A stretch of 64,000 nt of DNA from Flavobacterium quisquiliarum (lineage in GTDB: Bacteria > Bacteroidota > Bacteroidia > Flavobacteriales > Flavobacteriaceae), in contig NZ_WWEM01000031.1 of the NCBI RefSeq assembly GCF_019308285.1, positions 372,001 to 436,000 of the forward strand, given 5' to 3'. This document shows, piece after piece, positions 1-9,200 of the stretch. The position numbers were made by a program, and so were the translations under genes. Every line of letters starts with the position of its first letter. The first letter of the stretch is position 1. The notes under the pieces are model-generated. The model was not told the DNA's origin, ran no database searches, and worked only from the letters and a program-made list of their open reading frames with translations.

Positions 1-638
1 GGTGGCCAAAAAACAAACAGGCTGCTAAACAACGTTTTTGGTTTCAATGGAAAGACAGCACGAAATGGAAACGAAAAAACTACGATTTACATAATATTCT
101 TGGATTTTATTCCATGCTTTTCGCCTTACTAATTGCACTTACAGGATTGGTTTGGGCATTTCAATCTTATGATAAGGGCGTTCAATGGTTACTTAATGGA
201 GGAAAAACATTTAAAAGAGAAAGAGTAGTTTCAGATACTACTCAATACAGCAAAAACAGACCGCTTGATAAAATTTACGCTTCTGTAAAACAATCACATC
301 CAAAAGCAAAAAGTTATTATCTATTTCTTCCAAAAGAGAATGATTCGCTTGCGACTTACAATACATTTATCAGATACAAAAGTCGCTTTGATGATACCGC
401 TACAGATTATGATCAATATACAGCCAAACCTCTTAGATCAATAAAATATAAAGACAAAAACAATGGCGAGAAATTTAGATTCCTAAATTACGATCTGCAT
501 GTTGGCAGCATACTAGGTTTTCCAGGTAAAGTACTTGCCTTTTTTGCCAGTTTGATTTGTGCTAGTTTACCGATTTCAGGCTTTCTAATTTGGTGGGGAA
601 GAAATAATAAAAAAAAGAATGTAACAACTAGTAAATAA
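1..638 (+). CDS. PepSY-associated transmembrane protein, 3' part only
   Basis: The open frame runs in from the window edge (first full codon at base 3), so the ATG at 114 is internal and the N-terminal half is missing. About 211 residues remain. A YDLHNILGFYS motif leads into a membrane helix (LFALLIALTGLVWAFQ), then a periplasmic PepSY-like stretch, then a second helix near the end (FFASLICASLPISGFLIWWG) and a short basic tail. Helix-PepSY-helix with this motif is typical of the PepSY-associated TM family, which usually sits beside siderophore receptors and is thought to take part in iron or ferric-siderophore reduction at the inner membrane. The TonB-dependent receptor 86 bp downstream fits that. 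The exact substrate is unknown. Confidence 0.85.
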   Translation, partial: WPKNKQAAKQRFWFQWKDSTKWKRKNYDLHNILGFYSMLFALLIALTGLVWAFQSYDKGVQWLLNGGKTFKRERVVSDTTQYSKNRPLDKIYASVKQSHPKAKSYYLFLPKENDSLATYNTFIRYKSRFDDTATDYDQYTAKPLRSIKYKDKNNGEKFRFLNYDLHVGSILGFPGKVLAFFASLICASLPISGFLIWWGRNNKKKNVTTSK

Positions 639-640
639 TG

Positions 641-671
641 ATTGCTGAAAAAATTATAATTTCTATTTTTG
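641..671 (+). promoter_or_regulatory. Bacteroidota-type promoter for the first TonB-dependent receptor
   Basis: The -33 box ATTG (641-644) is followed by a 19-bp spacer and the -7 box TATTTTTG (664-671), which matches TAnnTTTG exactly. It begins two bases after the stop of the PepSY gene, so the receptor probably has its own promoter. Confidence 0.6.
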
Positions 672-724
672 CCCTGTTTTGATTTATTCTAAATAACAAA
701 CAAGTCCAAAAAAAAAGAAATACC

Positions 725-3154
725 ATGAATTATTCAAATTTTGGCTTTAAACAGGTCCTTACCAAAATCTGTTTATTGCTGTTTTTCTCTTGCAATGTAT
801 TTGCACAACAAAACTTAGGAAAAATTAAAGGAGTAATTACAACATCAGAAGGCGAATTGGCTGTTGGAGTGAATATCATCCTTAAAAATTCAAAATATAG
901 CACTATCAGTAATGAAGATGGTGCTTTTGAATTTAACCGTTTAAAATCAAACCGTTATACTTTACAAGTTTCATTAACTGGATATGAAACAGTAGAAAAA
1001 CAAATAACGGTTACAGCTGATGAAACCACCATAATCAATTTAAAATTGACTGTTTCGAATAAAGAGCTAAAAGAAGTTTTTATTAATGCGAATAGAGGAA
1101 AATCTTTTCCGAAACAAAGCAACTACGTTTCAAAAATGCCTCTCAAAAACATTGAAAATCCTCAAGTTTACAACATCGTTTCATCTGAATTGATGAAAGA
1201 GCAAGCCATTACGAATTATGAAGATGCTCTGAAAAATGTTCCTGGAATCCAGAAATTATGGGAATCGACGGGACGCGGAGGCGACGGAGGCTCCTATTAT
1301 TCGCTCCGCGGATTTGAAGTTCAGGCAAACATGGTAAATGGTCTACCAGGACTTACCAGCGGAACATTAGACCCTGCCAATATTGAAAGAATTGAAGTGA
1401 TCAAAGGACCATCTGGAACTTTATTTGGAAGCAGTCTAGTTAGTTACGGGGGACTTATTAATACTGTTACTAAAAAACCTTACAGCGGTTTTGGAGGCGA
1501 AGTTTCCTATCTAACAGGAAGCTTCGGTTTAAATCGAGCTACAGTAGATTTGAATACTTCTTTAGATAAAACCAATTCTCTTTTGTTTAGAATTAATTCT
1601 TCATTTCAAACAGAGAACAGTTTTCAGGATGCTGGTTTTAGAACTTCTTATTTTATTGCTCCAAGTTTATCCTATAAAGTAAATGAAAGACTTTCTTTTT
1701 TAGTCAATACAGAATTTATGACAGAAGAAAAAACAACACCGTCAATGTTGTTTTTAGGAAGAGATGCTCCTTTGCAATTTGCCAATTTAGCTGAACTGAA
1801 CTATAATACCAATTTATCTTTTTATAGTAATGACCTGCCTATAAAAAATCCTCGATTTAATTTACAAGCCCATATGAATTATAAAATTTCTTCAAAATGG
1901 ACTTCGCAAACTGTTTATTCCAGAGGAACTTCTAAGTCAAAAGGATATTACTCTTATATTTATGATAATGAAGACGGAAACGGAGATTTTGCTTTATGGA
2001 TTACCAATGAAAATTCGCAAACGGCAACTACAGACATACAGCAGAATTTTATAGGAGACGTTAAAATCGGTCCCATGCGAAATCGAATTGTTGCTGGTCT
2101 TGATTATTTCAAAAGAGATGTCACTTTTAGAGGTACAGGCTATGGAAAACTTTATAATCTGACACCACAAGGAGAAATTAGGCAATTTGATAATCTTAAT
2201 CCAAATTACCTGACTGTTGCTTCTGTCGATAATTTACTTGCAGCAGAACCTGGACCAGATTATCAATCTAAAGATGCTACTTACAGCGCTTATGTTTCAG
2301 ATGTACTTAATATATTTCCCACTTTTATGGTAATGGCCAGTTTAAGAGTCGATTATTTTGATACAGAAGGAAACGTTAAAACAGATAATGATAATTATAC
2401 ACAAACAGCTTTGTCACCAAAATTTGGAGTAGTCTATCAACCAATTAAAGACCAATTGTCTGTTTTTGCTAATTATATGAATGGTTTTAAAAATATAGCA
2501 CCTAGTGCAATCTACGATAATAATGGAAATTTCATTGGTTCACAAACTTTTAAACCTGAGCATGCGAATCAACTAGAAGCAGGAGTAAAAACTGATTTAT
2601 TTTCAGATAAATTGACTACAACAATAAGCTATTATACTATTAATGTAGCTAATTTGGTAACGAGTAATCCAATGTATAGCGCTCAAGGCGGAGAAGCAAG
2701 AAGCAACGGTTTTGAAGTCGACTTAAATGCTTCACCAATAAAAGGTCTAAGCATTATTGCAGGCTACAGTTATAATGACAGCAAAATTACCAAAGGAGAC
2801 GAAAACAATGTTTGGCTAGATCAAGGAAAAAGACCGTTTTGGGCTGGTCCTAAAAACTTAATAAACTTTTGGACAAGTTATAAATTTGACGAAGGTTTAT
2901 TAGAGAATTTTGGTCTTGGTTTTGGAGGAAATTATGCCAGTGATAATGCCATTTTAGACAGTGAAGTGACAGGGAAATTTATTCTTCCTTCTTATACTGT
3001 CCTTAATAGTTCGGTTTTTTACAATGCAACTAAATTCCGCATAAGCTTAAATGTCAATAATATTACAAACAAAGATTATTTTAACGGAGGCTGGTCAACA
3101 GTAAATCCTCAAAAACCTAGAAATGTCGTAGCAAGTTTTGCCTACAAATTCTAA
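725..3154 (+). CDS. TonB-dependent siderophore receptor with N-terminal carboxypeptidase-regulatory-like domain
   Basis: 809 residues. A signal peptide (hydrophobic LLLFFSCNVFAQ, cleaved about residue 28) is followed by a carboxypeptidase-D regulatory-like beta domain (about 31-115, GKIKGVITTSEGELAVGVNI), common in Bacteroidota receptors. A plug domain follows (about 135-250, with DALKNVPGIQ, YYSLRGFE and the segment IERIEVIKGPSGTLFGS). The rest is a 22-strand-type barrel ending in an aromatic residue (FAYKF). Plug details resemble ferric hydroxamate/catecholate (FhuA/FecA-like) receptors, and it should import a chelated metal across the outer membrane using TonB energy. The PepSY gene lies upstream and a DUF4198 gene downstream. 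The ligand cannot be read from the sequence. Confidence 0.93.
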   Translation: MNYSNFGFKQVLTKICLLLFFSCNVFAQQNLGKIKGVITTSEGELAVGVNIILKNSKYSTISNEDGAFEFNRLKSNRYTLQVSLTGYETVEKQITVTADETTIINLKLTVSNKELKEVFINANRGKSFPKQSNYVSKMPLKNIENPQVYNIVSSELMKEQAITNYEDALKNVPGIQKLWESTGRGGDGGSYYSLRGFEVQANMVNGLPGLTSGTLDPANIERIEVIKGPSGTLFGSSLVSYGGLINTVTKKPYSGFGGEVSYLTGSFGLNRATVDLNTSLDKTNSLLFRINSSFQTENSFQDAGFRTSYFIAPSLSYKVNERLSFLVNTEFMTEEKTTPSMLFLGRDAPLQFANLAELNYNTNLSFYSNDLPIKNPRFNLQAHMNYKISSKWTSQTVYSRGTSKSKGYYSYIYDNEDGNGDFALWITNENSQTATTDIQQNFIGDVKIGPMRNRIVAGLDYFKRDVTFRGTGYGKLYNLTPQGEIRQFDNLNPNYLTVASVDNLLAAEPGPDYQSKDATYSAYVSDVLNIFPTFMVMASLRVDYFDTEGNVKTDNDNYTQTALSPKFGVVYQPIKDQLSVFANYMNGFKNIAPSAIYDNNGNFIGSQTFKPEHANQLEAGVKTDLFSDKLTTTISYYTINVANLVTSNPMYSAQGGEARSNGFEVDLNASPIKGLSIIAGYSYNDSKITKGDENNVWLDQGKRPFWAGPKNLINFWTSYKFDEGLLENFGLGFGGNYASDNAILDSEVTGKFILPSYTVLNSSVFYNATKFRISLNVNNITNKDYFNGGWSTVNPQKPRNVVASFAYKF

Positions 3155-3170
3155 ATAAAATTTAAATCAC

Positions 3171-3219
3171 AAAAAAGCCTCAAAGCCATTTAATATTTTA
3201 TGGATTTTGAGACTTTTTA
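3171..3219 (+). terminator. Terminator after the first TonB receptor
   Basis: An A-rich left arm with GCCTCAAAG pairs imperfectly with TTTTGAGACTTTTT. A T-run follows, 17 bp after the receptor stop codon. Confidence 0.6.
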
Positions 3220-3230
3220 TGCTTTTTAAT

Positions 3231-3261
3231 TTTTAATTATTCTAAATAAGGTTTATGTTTG
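3231..3261 (+). promoter_or_regulatory. Possible promoter for the DUF4198 gene
   Basis: The -7 box TATGTTTG (3254-3261) matches TAnnTTTG. The -33 position holds only TTTT, with a 19-bp spacer. It lies 38 bp upstream of the start codon. Confidence 0.45.
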
Positions 3262-3298
3262 TAAAAAATATCATTCTACTAATTTTAAACTTGATCGT

Positions 3299-4024
3299 AT
3301 GAAATCAAATACACTAAAAACATTAACTTTTTTATTTTTAATGCTTTTTGCTGCACCTCAAATCTTTGCTCACGCACTTTGGATCGAAACTAAAGCAACT
3401 GGAACAAAGGGAAAAGCTCAGGAAATTTCTATTTACTTTGGAGAATTCTCTGATAACGACATTACAAAAGCCGATAAATGGTTTTCAGATTTAAAAGATT
3501 TCACTTTAGTAGTTATTTCTCCTTCAAAAAAAGAAACTAAACTTACTTCTAAAGCTTTAGACAATAAATATCAAGCTTTCTTTACTCCAACAGAAGATGG
3601 AGTTTACACTATTGTAATGCAGCATACTGTAAAAGATATTTATGGCACAATGAAATTAGATTATAACTCAAGTGCAACTGTAGTTGTCGGAAACAAAGCT
3701 TCAGGAAACAATATTACAGCCAATACAAACAAAATTGCTGTTTTCTCAGAAAATGCAGATTTAGCTAAAAAAGACACAAAAGTTACCGGAGTAGCTTCTT
3801 ACGAAGGTGCTATTGCCAAGGAAGCAAAAATTAAAGTTATCGCTCCAAACGGATGGGAAAAAGAATTATGGACAAACGATAAAGGAGAATTCTCTTTTAC
3901 ACCAATCTGGTCTGGAAACTACATGGTAGAATATGCTCATACTGACAAAGCTTCTGGAGAACATAATGGTAAAAAGTACGATGAAATCTGGAAAATGGCT
4001 ACTTACCAAATCGTTGTAAAATAA
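3299..4024 (+). CDS. DUF4198 domain-containing secreted protein
   Basis: 241 residues. A cleavable signal peptide (TLTFLFLMLFAAPQIFAHA) is followed directly by HALWIE, the start typical of DUF4198 proteins (compare the NikK-like 'Co/Ni transport' group, where an N-terminal His after cleavage is thought to bind metal). The mature part looks like two beta-sandwich regions: about 23-130, and about 150-241 with a carboxypeptidase-regulatory-like fold (GVASYEGAIAKEAKIKV, WTNDKGEFSFTP). It sits between two TonB-dependent receptors with its own promoter and terminator, so a periplasmic metal-handling role is inferred. No transporter ATPase lies nearby. Confidence 0.8.
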   Translation: MKSNTLKTLTFLFLMLFAAPQIFAHALWIETKATGTKGKAQEISIYFGEFSDNDITKADKWFSDLKDFTLVVISPSKKETKLTSKALDNKYQAFFTPTEDGVYTIVMQHTVKDIYGTMKLDYNSSATVVVGNKASGNNITANTNKIAVFSENADLAKKDTKVTGVASYEGAIAKEAKIKVIAPNGWEKELWTNDKGEFSFTPIWSGNYMVEYAHTDKASGEHNGKKYDEIWKMATYQIVVK

Positions 4025-4061
4025 TTCCATTAAAATATATTCTTAGATTTAATTTCGATTG

Positions 4062-4092
4062 AAAAAACCTTGCTTCACGGCAAGGTTTTTTT
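4062..4092 (+). terminator. Terminator after the DUF4198 gene
   Basis: The stem AAAAAACCTTG / CAAGGTTTTTT has an 8-base loop and is followed by a T-run, 37 bp after the stop codon. Confidence 0.85.
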
Positions 4093-4128
4093 TAAACATT
4101 AATACAAAATTAAAATATCATTAGAAAA

Positions 4129-4169
4129 TTCTTAAGCAAATCTTAAGAAAGAACTAAGCAAGGTTTAAG
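4129..4169 (+). promoter_or_regulatory. Candidate tandem operator upstream of the second TonB receptor
   Basis: The palindrome TTCTTAAG-CAAAT-CTTAAGAA (4129-4149) has perfect 8-bp arms. A degenerate copy of its core follows: TTAAGCAAATCTTAAG at 4132-4147 and CTAAGCAAGGTTTAAG at 4154-4169 match at 12 of 16 positions. The two are offset by 22 bp, about two helical turns, and lie just upstream of the promoter. The binding protein is unknown. Confidence 0.45.
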
Positions 4170-4190
4170 TAAGAAAACCACTTCATAATT

Positions 4191-4221
4191 TCCTGTTAAA
4201 GAAGATGTGTATTTATATTTG
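4191..4221 (+). promoter_or_regulatory. Promoter for the second TonB receptor
   Basis: The -7 box TATATTTG (4214-4221) is a perfect TAnnTTTG match. The -33 region (TCCTG) is poor, which would fit a promoter needing an activator bound at the repeats just upstream. The start codon is at 4257. Confidence 0.55.
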
Positions 4222-4256
4222 CACTCGATAATTTTTATTGAATCTAAATAAATACC

Positions 4257-6563
4257 ATGAAATATAATTTACTATTAGCACTAGGATTATTGAGTTTTGT
4301 CTCTTACGGTCAGGATTATTCAGGTAGGGAAACTACTTCATCAGTCACCGATACTGTAAAAAATAAAAAAGGAGAAACTCTTAATGAAGTTTTAATCACC
4401 GCAAATAAACCTAAAAAACCAATTGAAGCTGCCCGTTCCGGAATTAAAGTAATGGACTTGCCACAAAGTGTTCAAATCGTTGGCAGCGAAATTATAGAAC
4501 AACAGCAAGCTATCAGATTAAGTGAAGTAGTAAAGAACTTAAATGGTGTTTATGTTGGATCTGCTCGTGGTGGCGCGCAGGAATCTTTCTTTTCAAGAGG
4601 ATATGATATGAGTACCAATAACATGTTTAAAAACGGTTTCCGCTATAATGCGGGTTCAATTCCTGAAGTTTCTTCTTTAGAGAAGGTAGAATTCTTAAAA
4701 GGAGGTTCTGCTTTATTGTATGGAAATGTAGCTCCGGGGGGAATCATGAATTTGGTTACTAAAACACCAAAATTTACTCAGGGTGGTGAAGTATCTATGC
4801 AATTAGGAAGTTACGCTTATTACAAACCTTCTATTGATTTTTATGGTCCTTTAAATAAATCTATTGCATACCGTTTTACAGGATCTTATGAAAACTCTGA
4901 AAGCTTCAGAGATTATGTTAAAAACGAACGTATTTATGTAAATCCTTCATTTTTATTTCATCTGTCAGATAAAACCCAAATTACTTTACAAGGAGATTAT
5001 TTAAGTGCCGACTGGACTCCGGATTTTGGTACCGGAATTTATGGAAAGACTATTTTAGACCTTCCTCGTAACGAATTTTACGGAGCACTTTGGTCAACTG
5101 CAAATACTAAATCTTCCAGTGCATCTATGTTATTTAATCATGAGTTTAATAAAAACTGGAAATTAAATTTTAATTCTTCTTATCAATACTATAGAAGAGC
5201 ACAAACTTCTACTGCACAATTAAGTACAATTGACGCTAACGGAAACTGGAAACGCGGTTTAACAAAATCAGATGCTGCTGAAAACATTTTTGGTGATCAA
5301 TTAAGTCTTCAGGGAACTTTTAATACAGGATCAATCAAACATCAGATATTTACCGGGGTTGATTATGAAGATTCTATTGCTCCTAGTTATACTTTTGGAT
5401 TCTATGCTCCTGGAAAACCTGCAGACCTTTTAACAACAGAAGCTACCGCTATAAACTTATATAATTACGATTATAGCACGCAAAGTACTGTTATTCCTTA
5501 TCCAACAAGAACTACTCAATTAACGAATACAGAAACTCAACGTTTTGGAGCCTATTTTCAAGATTTAGTTTCAATAAATAAATACATAAAAGTTCTGGCA
5601 GGATTACGCTGGTCATGGCAAGAAAGCGAAGCTACCACTACAAAAGAAGTTATAGAGAAAAAGAATAATGTAAATGTCATTACAACTACTTACGAAAATG
5701 CAATACCTGTAACAGGAGCAAAAGCAATAAATAAAGCTTTTTCACCAAAAGCTGGATTGGTTGTACAGCCTACTAAAGACTTATCTTTATTTGCAAGTTA
5801 TTCTAATTCTTTTACTCCAAACACAGGAACAACAGTTGATGCAAAACCTTTAGATCCATCTATTATAGATCAATATGAAGCAGGTGTAAAAAAAGATTTC
5901 TGGGGAGGTCTTTTGAGTACAAACGTTACAGTTTATCAAATTACAAATAACAATTTAGCACAAACTGCTCCTTTTTTAGCAGATGGTGTTACACAAAATG
6001 CTAACACTTCTATTAAAGAGTTAGTAGGAGCTACAAAAGGAAAAGGTGTTGAGATTGATATTACAGCCTATCCTGTAGAAGGATTAAATATTATCGCTGG
6101 TTATAGTTTTAACGAAACTAAAGTATCAAAATCATCAGGAACAAATGGAAGTCTTGTTGTTGGAGATGTTTTAGCAAGAACTCCAAGAAATACTGCTAAT
6201 TTGAGCTTTTTCTATAAATTGCCTAGCGGTTTATTTAAAGGATTAACTTTTGGAGCTATTGGTAACTATATTGGTGATCGTACTGGAGGATGGAATGATG
6301 ATTATCTTTGGACAGCAGTTACTCCTACTCCAACGAATCCAAAGCCAGATCCAGCTTACACTATAACTATTAGAGATCGTGATATTCCGTTAGAAGGATA
6401 CGTTACTGTGGATGCTTCTCTTGGTTATGAATGGAGAAAGTTCTCAATCTTATGCCGATTATCAAACATTACAAACGAGTTAAACTATACAGTTCACGAA
6501 AATTATAGTGTAAACCCCATAGCACCACGTCAGGTTATGACAAGTCTTCGTTATAAATTCTAA
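4257..6563 (+). CDS. TonB-dependent siderophore receptor
   Basis: 768 residues. A short signal peptide (LLLALGLLSFVSYGQ) is followed by a plug domain (about 40-175) with the siderophore-receptor signatures KVMDLPQSVQIVG, FFSRGYDMS, VEFLKGGSALLYG and GGIMNLVTKTP. The barrel ends in TSLRYKF with the required C-terminal Phe. There is no carboxypeptidase-like N-terminal domain, unlike the receptor at 725-3154, so the two are not recent duplicates. FhuE/FhuA-like ferric-siderophore import across the outer membrane is the family role. It has its own promoter with an operator-like repeat upstream and a strong terminator downstream, so it appears to be a single-gene unit. Confidence 0.93.
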   Translation: MKYNLLLALGLLSFVSYGQDYSGRETTSSVTDTVKNKKGETLNEVLITANKPKKPIEAARSGIKVMDLPQSVQIVGSEIIEQQQAIRLSEVVKNLNGVYVGSARGGAQESFFSRGYDMSTNNMFKNGFRYNAGSIPEVSSLEKVEFLKGGSALLYGNVAPGGIMNLVTKTPKFTQGGEVSMQLGSYAYYKPSIDFYGPLNKSIAYRFTGSYENSESFRDYVKNERIYVNPSFLFHLSDKTQITLQGDYLSADWTPDFGTGIYGKTILDLPRNEFYGALWSTANTKSSSASMLFNHEFNKNWKLNFNSSYQYYRRAQTSTAQLSTIDANGNWKRGLTKSDAAENIFGDQLSLQGTFNTGSIKHQIFTGVDYEDSIAPSYTFGFYAPGKPADLLTTEATAINLYNYDYSTQSTVIPYPTRTTQLTNTETQRFGAYFQDLVSINKYIKVLAGLRWSWQESEATTTKEVIEKKNNVNVITTTYENAIPVTGAKAINKAFSPKAGLVVQPTKDLSLFASYSNSFTPNTGTTVDAKPLDPSIIDQYEAGVKKDFWGGLLSTNVTVYQITNNNLAQTAPFLADGVTQNANTSIKELVGATKGKGVEIDITAYPVEGLNIIAGYSFNETKVSKSSGTNGSLVVGDVLARTPRNTANLSFFYKLPSGLFKGLTFGAIGNYIGDRTGGWNDDYLWTAVTPTPTNPKPDPAYTITIRDRDIPLEGYVTVDASLGYEWRKFSILCRLSNITNELNYTVHENYSVNPIAPRQVMTSLRYKF

Positions 6564-6586
6564 AATATTGAATTAGATTTTTGATT

Positions 6587-6630
6587 AATCCCAAGATTTT
6601 CTGTAAAAAAAGAAAATCTTGGGATTTCTT
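6587..6630 (+). terminator. Strong terminator after the second TonB receptor
   Basis: The 16-bp arms (AATCCCAAGATTTTCT / AGAAAATCTTGGGATT) are perfectly complementary around a short loop and are followed by TTCTTTTT. A reading frame opening here at a TTG (6619) overlaps this hairpin and should not be taken as the start of the next gene. Confidence 0.9.
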
Positions 6631-6687
6631 TTTAAACAAAATAATACTTCAATTAATACTACTACTTTTACTGAAATTAATATTCAG

Positions 6688-8000
6688 ATGTCAGATTCCA
6701 CACAAAACCAATTAAAGAAAACATTAGGTCTAAGTTTTAATATTGCCGTATTAATTGGCGGAACAATTGGAGTTGGGATTTTACGTACTCCAGGTTCCAT
6801 AGCAGGATTATTAGATAATTACTGGCTAATTCTTGCTTCTTGGCTTTTTGGCGGTTTATATGTTTTATTGGGAGCGAATTCTTATTCTGAACTGGCAACA
6901 ATGTTACCAAAAGCCGGCGGTTCTTATAATTACATCAAAAGAGCTTTGGGTGATTATGCAGGTTTTCTTTCGGGTTGGTACGATTATATCGTCAATGCTA
7001 TTCCGCCCGCATTTTACTGTATTGTGATTAGTGAATATACTATTATTTTATTTCCAGAATTGACTAATTATTCTACGGTAATATCAATTTCTTTACTCGT
7101 TGCATTTATTTTATTACACTTAAGCGGAGTGAAAAACGGAAGCGTAATTCAGCAGATTACCAGTTTTTTAAAAGTGATTTGTTTTGTGGCTTTGGTAATT
7201 GCTTGTTTTATGTATTCAGGAGTTGAAGTTCCAAAAATCAAAACCAATAGTTCCTTCTTTCAAATCGGAATTATTTTTGGCTTTTTTAAGTCATTACAGC
7301 TTATTATAGGAACTTATAACGGCTGGAACGCCGTTTGTTTTTTGCTGAAGAAAATGATGATCCAAGCAAAAACATTCCGAAATCTTTATGTAGCGGAGTT
7401 TTGCTCGTTGTCGTAATTTATATTCTAGTAAATGCTGCCTTTTTTCATGTTTTACCAATCGAAACTTTAGCCAAATCAAATTTGGCAGCAGCCGATGTTG
7501 CTAAAATACTTTTTGGAGAAAATGGTGCTAAAATCGTTACTATAATTTCTATTTTCTCTTTAATAAGTATTCTGAATGCTTTTATGATGATTCCACCAAG
7601 AATTCTTTACGGATTGAGCCGAGACGGATTTTTCATCAAAGAGGGAACACAAGTCAATAAAGGCGGAACACCAATTGTAGCGCTTTTGGTTTCATCTCTT
7701 TTCAGCTTGTTTTTAATCTGTATTGGTTCTTTTGAAGTATTGTTTTCTTTCGCCGCTTTTATCTCTATAATTGTTTGGGGACTGGCCTATTATTCACTTT
7801 TAAGACTAAGAACAACTGAACCAGATTTACCAAGGCCTTATCGTTCTTTTTTGTACCCTTGGACCACTATAATAGCGATTATTATTTCGATTGGATTATT
7901 ATTAGGCTTTATTTATAGCGATCCTATTGCTTTTGCTCTAATTATTGGAATTACATTGATTTCTTATCCTTTGTTTTTGGTTTTGAAGAGAAAAAAATAG
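6688..8000 (+). pseudogene. APC-family amino-acid permease, interrupted by a -1 frameshift
   Basis: From the ATG at 6688 (MSDSTQNQLKK) the frame encodes an amino-acid/polyamine permease start (LSFNIAVLIGGTIGVGILR, then PKAGGSYNYIKRALG). It derails after NGWNAVCF at a run of six Ts (7338-7343). Restoring one T joins it to the next frame (FAEENDDPSKNIPKSL), which runs to 8000 and completes a protein of about 437 residues with about 12 helices. The APC core is complete on both sides of the break, so the lesion is recent, phase-variable or a sequencing error in the homopolymer. The start at 6688 is chosen because the only longer option is a TTG inside the preceding terminator. Substrate unknown. 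Confidence 0.85.
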
Positions 8001-8058
8001 CCACGAATTCACGAATTTTTATTTTTATAATCTATGTGTTTAGAAATTCACGAATTAC
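8000..8058. repeat. Degenerate 'CCACGAATTCACGAATT' inverted-repeat element
   Basis: GCCACGAATTCACGAATTT starts at the last base of the permease stop codon. An inverse copy, AAATTCACGAATTAC, lies at 8044-8058. The same word set occurs at 38254-38303 and 62804-62873. Confidence 0.5.
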
Positions 8059-8161
8059 AAAGATTGAAAAAACATGATACGTCACCCGAGCGATAGCGAT
8101 ATACGAACTAATTTGTGGTGGAACAGCTTAAAACCATAAATTCAACAAGTTTCTTTCGATT

Positions 8162-8187
8162 TATTTTTCTTTTCAAAAAGAAAAATA
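8162..8187. terminator. AT-only hairpin, possible terminator
   Basis: The perfect 12-bp arms TATTTTTCTTTT / AAAAGAAAAATA have a 2-base loop. It lies in the 253-bp gap after the permease. There is no GC in the stem apart from one pair, so terminator function is weakly supported. Confidence 0.35.
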
Positions 8188-8253
8188 TGACATTTACAAT
8201 TCAGAAAAACACATAAGACAAGAACTTATCCTACTATTCAAATAATAAACTTA

Positions 8254-9123
8254 ATGAAAAAACTAATTCCATTTATTGGGGCTATACTACTAATTTTAAC
8301 ATCTTGCTCAAATAATGAAACGACAGATGAAACTGATGTACCCAACGAAAGTACTAATACTCCCAAAGAAAACACTAGAGCTTTAATTAAAACAATTCAA
8401 GAAGTAAGCTCTTCTCCAGATTCACCAACGAAGTTTAGTTACGATGGTTTTAAAATCACTGAGGCAAGCGCTGATAAGCTTTATGTTGGCATTTATAAAA
8501 TTAAATACACATATACAGGAGATTTAATTACCAAAGAGGAGGGATACGTTAATGATGACTTGCGTGTTAATAATGAATATTCATATGAAGACAATAAACT
8601 AAAAACTGCAATATTTAAAAACGGTAATGGACTTTACGCTCCTCTTAATGAAACCAAATTAGTTTATAATTACGTTTCTGAGAATATTGTAGATATTGAT
8701 ATTTATTCTTATAGCTTAGCTCTTAACGTCTGGTATTTGAGCGATCCATTTCCAAAAGCAAGACTTTATTTTAAGGACGGTAATATAATAAAAAGAGAGA
8801 AGTTTACTGCAGACGGAAAAATATATTCTACTATTACACAAGAGTATGATAAAAATCCTAATATTTATAAAAACATCACAGGGTTTGATAAATTATTTTT
8901 TGCTTATACTTTTCAAAACGTTTTTAACAGACATCTTGACATTTTTGACATTAGCAATTCTAATAATGTAATTTTTTTCAGCGAACAAATAAATGGATTC
9001 TTTACTGAAGTTTATCGATATAGTTATGATCTTAATATAGATGGTTACCCAAAAGAGCAGCGCGATCATTATAGTACTAACCAAATGCTATATCTTATCA
9101 AAAAAAATTATACTTATTATTAA
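8254..9123 (+). CDS. Hypothetical lipoprotein
   Basis: 289 residues. The lipoprotein signal peptide ends in the lipobox LTSC (Cys18), followed by an acidic/Ser-Thr linker (SNNETTDETDVPNES). The remainder is rich in Tyr, Asn and Lys with alternating beta-like segments (KFSYDGFKITEA, YTYTGDLITKEEGY). That resembles the YD/RHS-like or DUF4595-type repeat lipoproteins common in Flavobacteria, but I cannot assign a family. It is probably anchored at the outer membrane. It stands alone between the broken permease and a bidirectional terminator shared with valS. Confidence 0.75.
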   Translation: MKKLIPFIGAILLILTSCSNNETTDETDVPNESTNTPKENTRALIKTIQEVSSSPDSPTKFSYDGFKITEASADKLYVGIYKIKYTYTGDLITKEEGYVNDDLRVNNEYSYEDNKLKTAIFKNGNGLYAPLNETKLVYNYVSENIVDIDIYSYSLALNVWYLSDPFPKARLYFKDGNIIKREKFTADGKIYSTITQEYDKNPNIYKNITGFDKLFFAYTFQNVFNRHLDIFDISNSNNVIFFSEQINGFFTEVYRYSYDLNIDGYPKEQRDHYSTNQMLYLIKKNYTYY

Positions 9124-9149
9124 TTTTTCATAATCCAATAAAAAACAAA

Positions 9150-9183
9150 AAATCCCAATACTATAATTTCAGTATTGGGATTT
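9150..9183. terminator. Bidirectional terminator between the lipoprotein gene and valS
   Basis: The perfect 13-bp arms AAATCCCAATACT / AGTATTGGGATTT are flanked by A and T runs. The hairpin lies between the convergent gene ends. Confidence 0.88.
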
Positions 9184-9200
9184 ATGTTATAAAGAAACTC

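Noticed and set aside
6619..6687. Upstream extension of the permease start
   Set aside because: Opens at a TTG inside the terminator of the previous gene; ATG at 6688 gives a family-like start.
8081..8130. Small RNA or att site in the slightly GC-richer stretch with GAGCGATAGCGATATACGAAC
   Set aside because: No hairpin plus terminator, no flanking integrase, and no second copy in the window.
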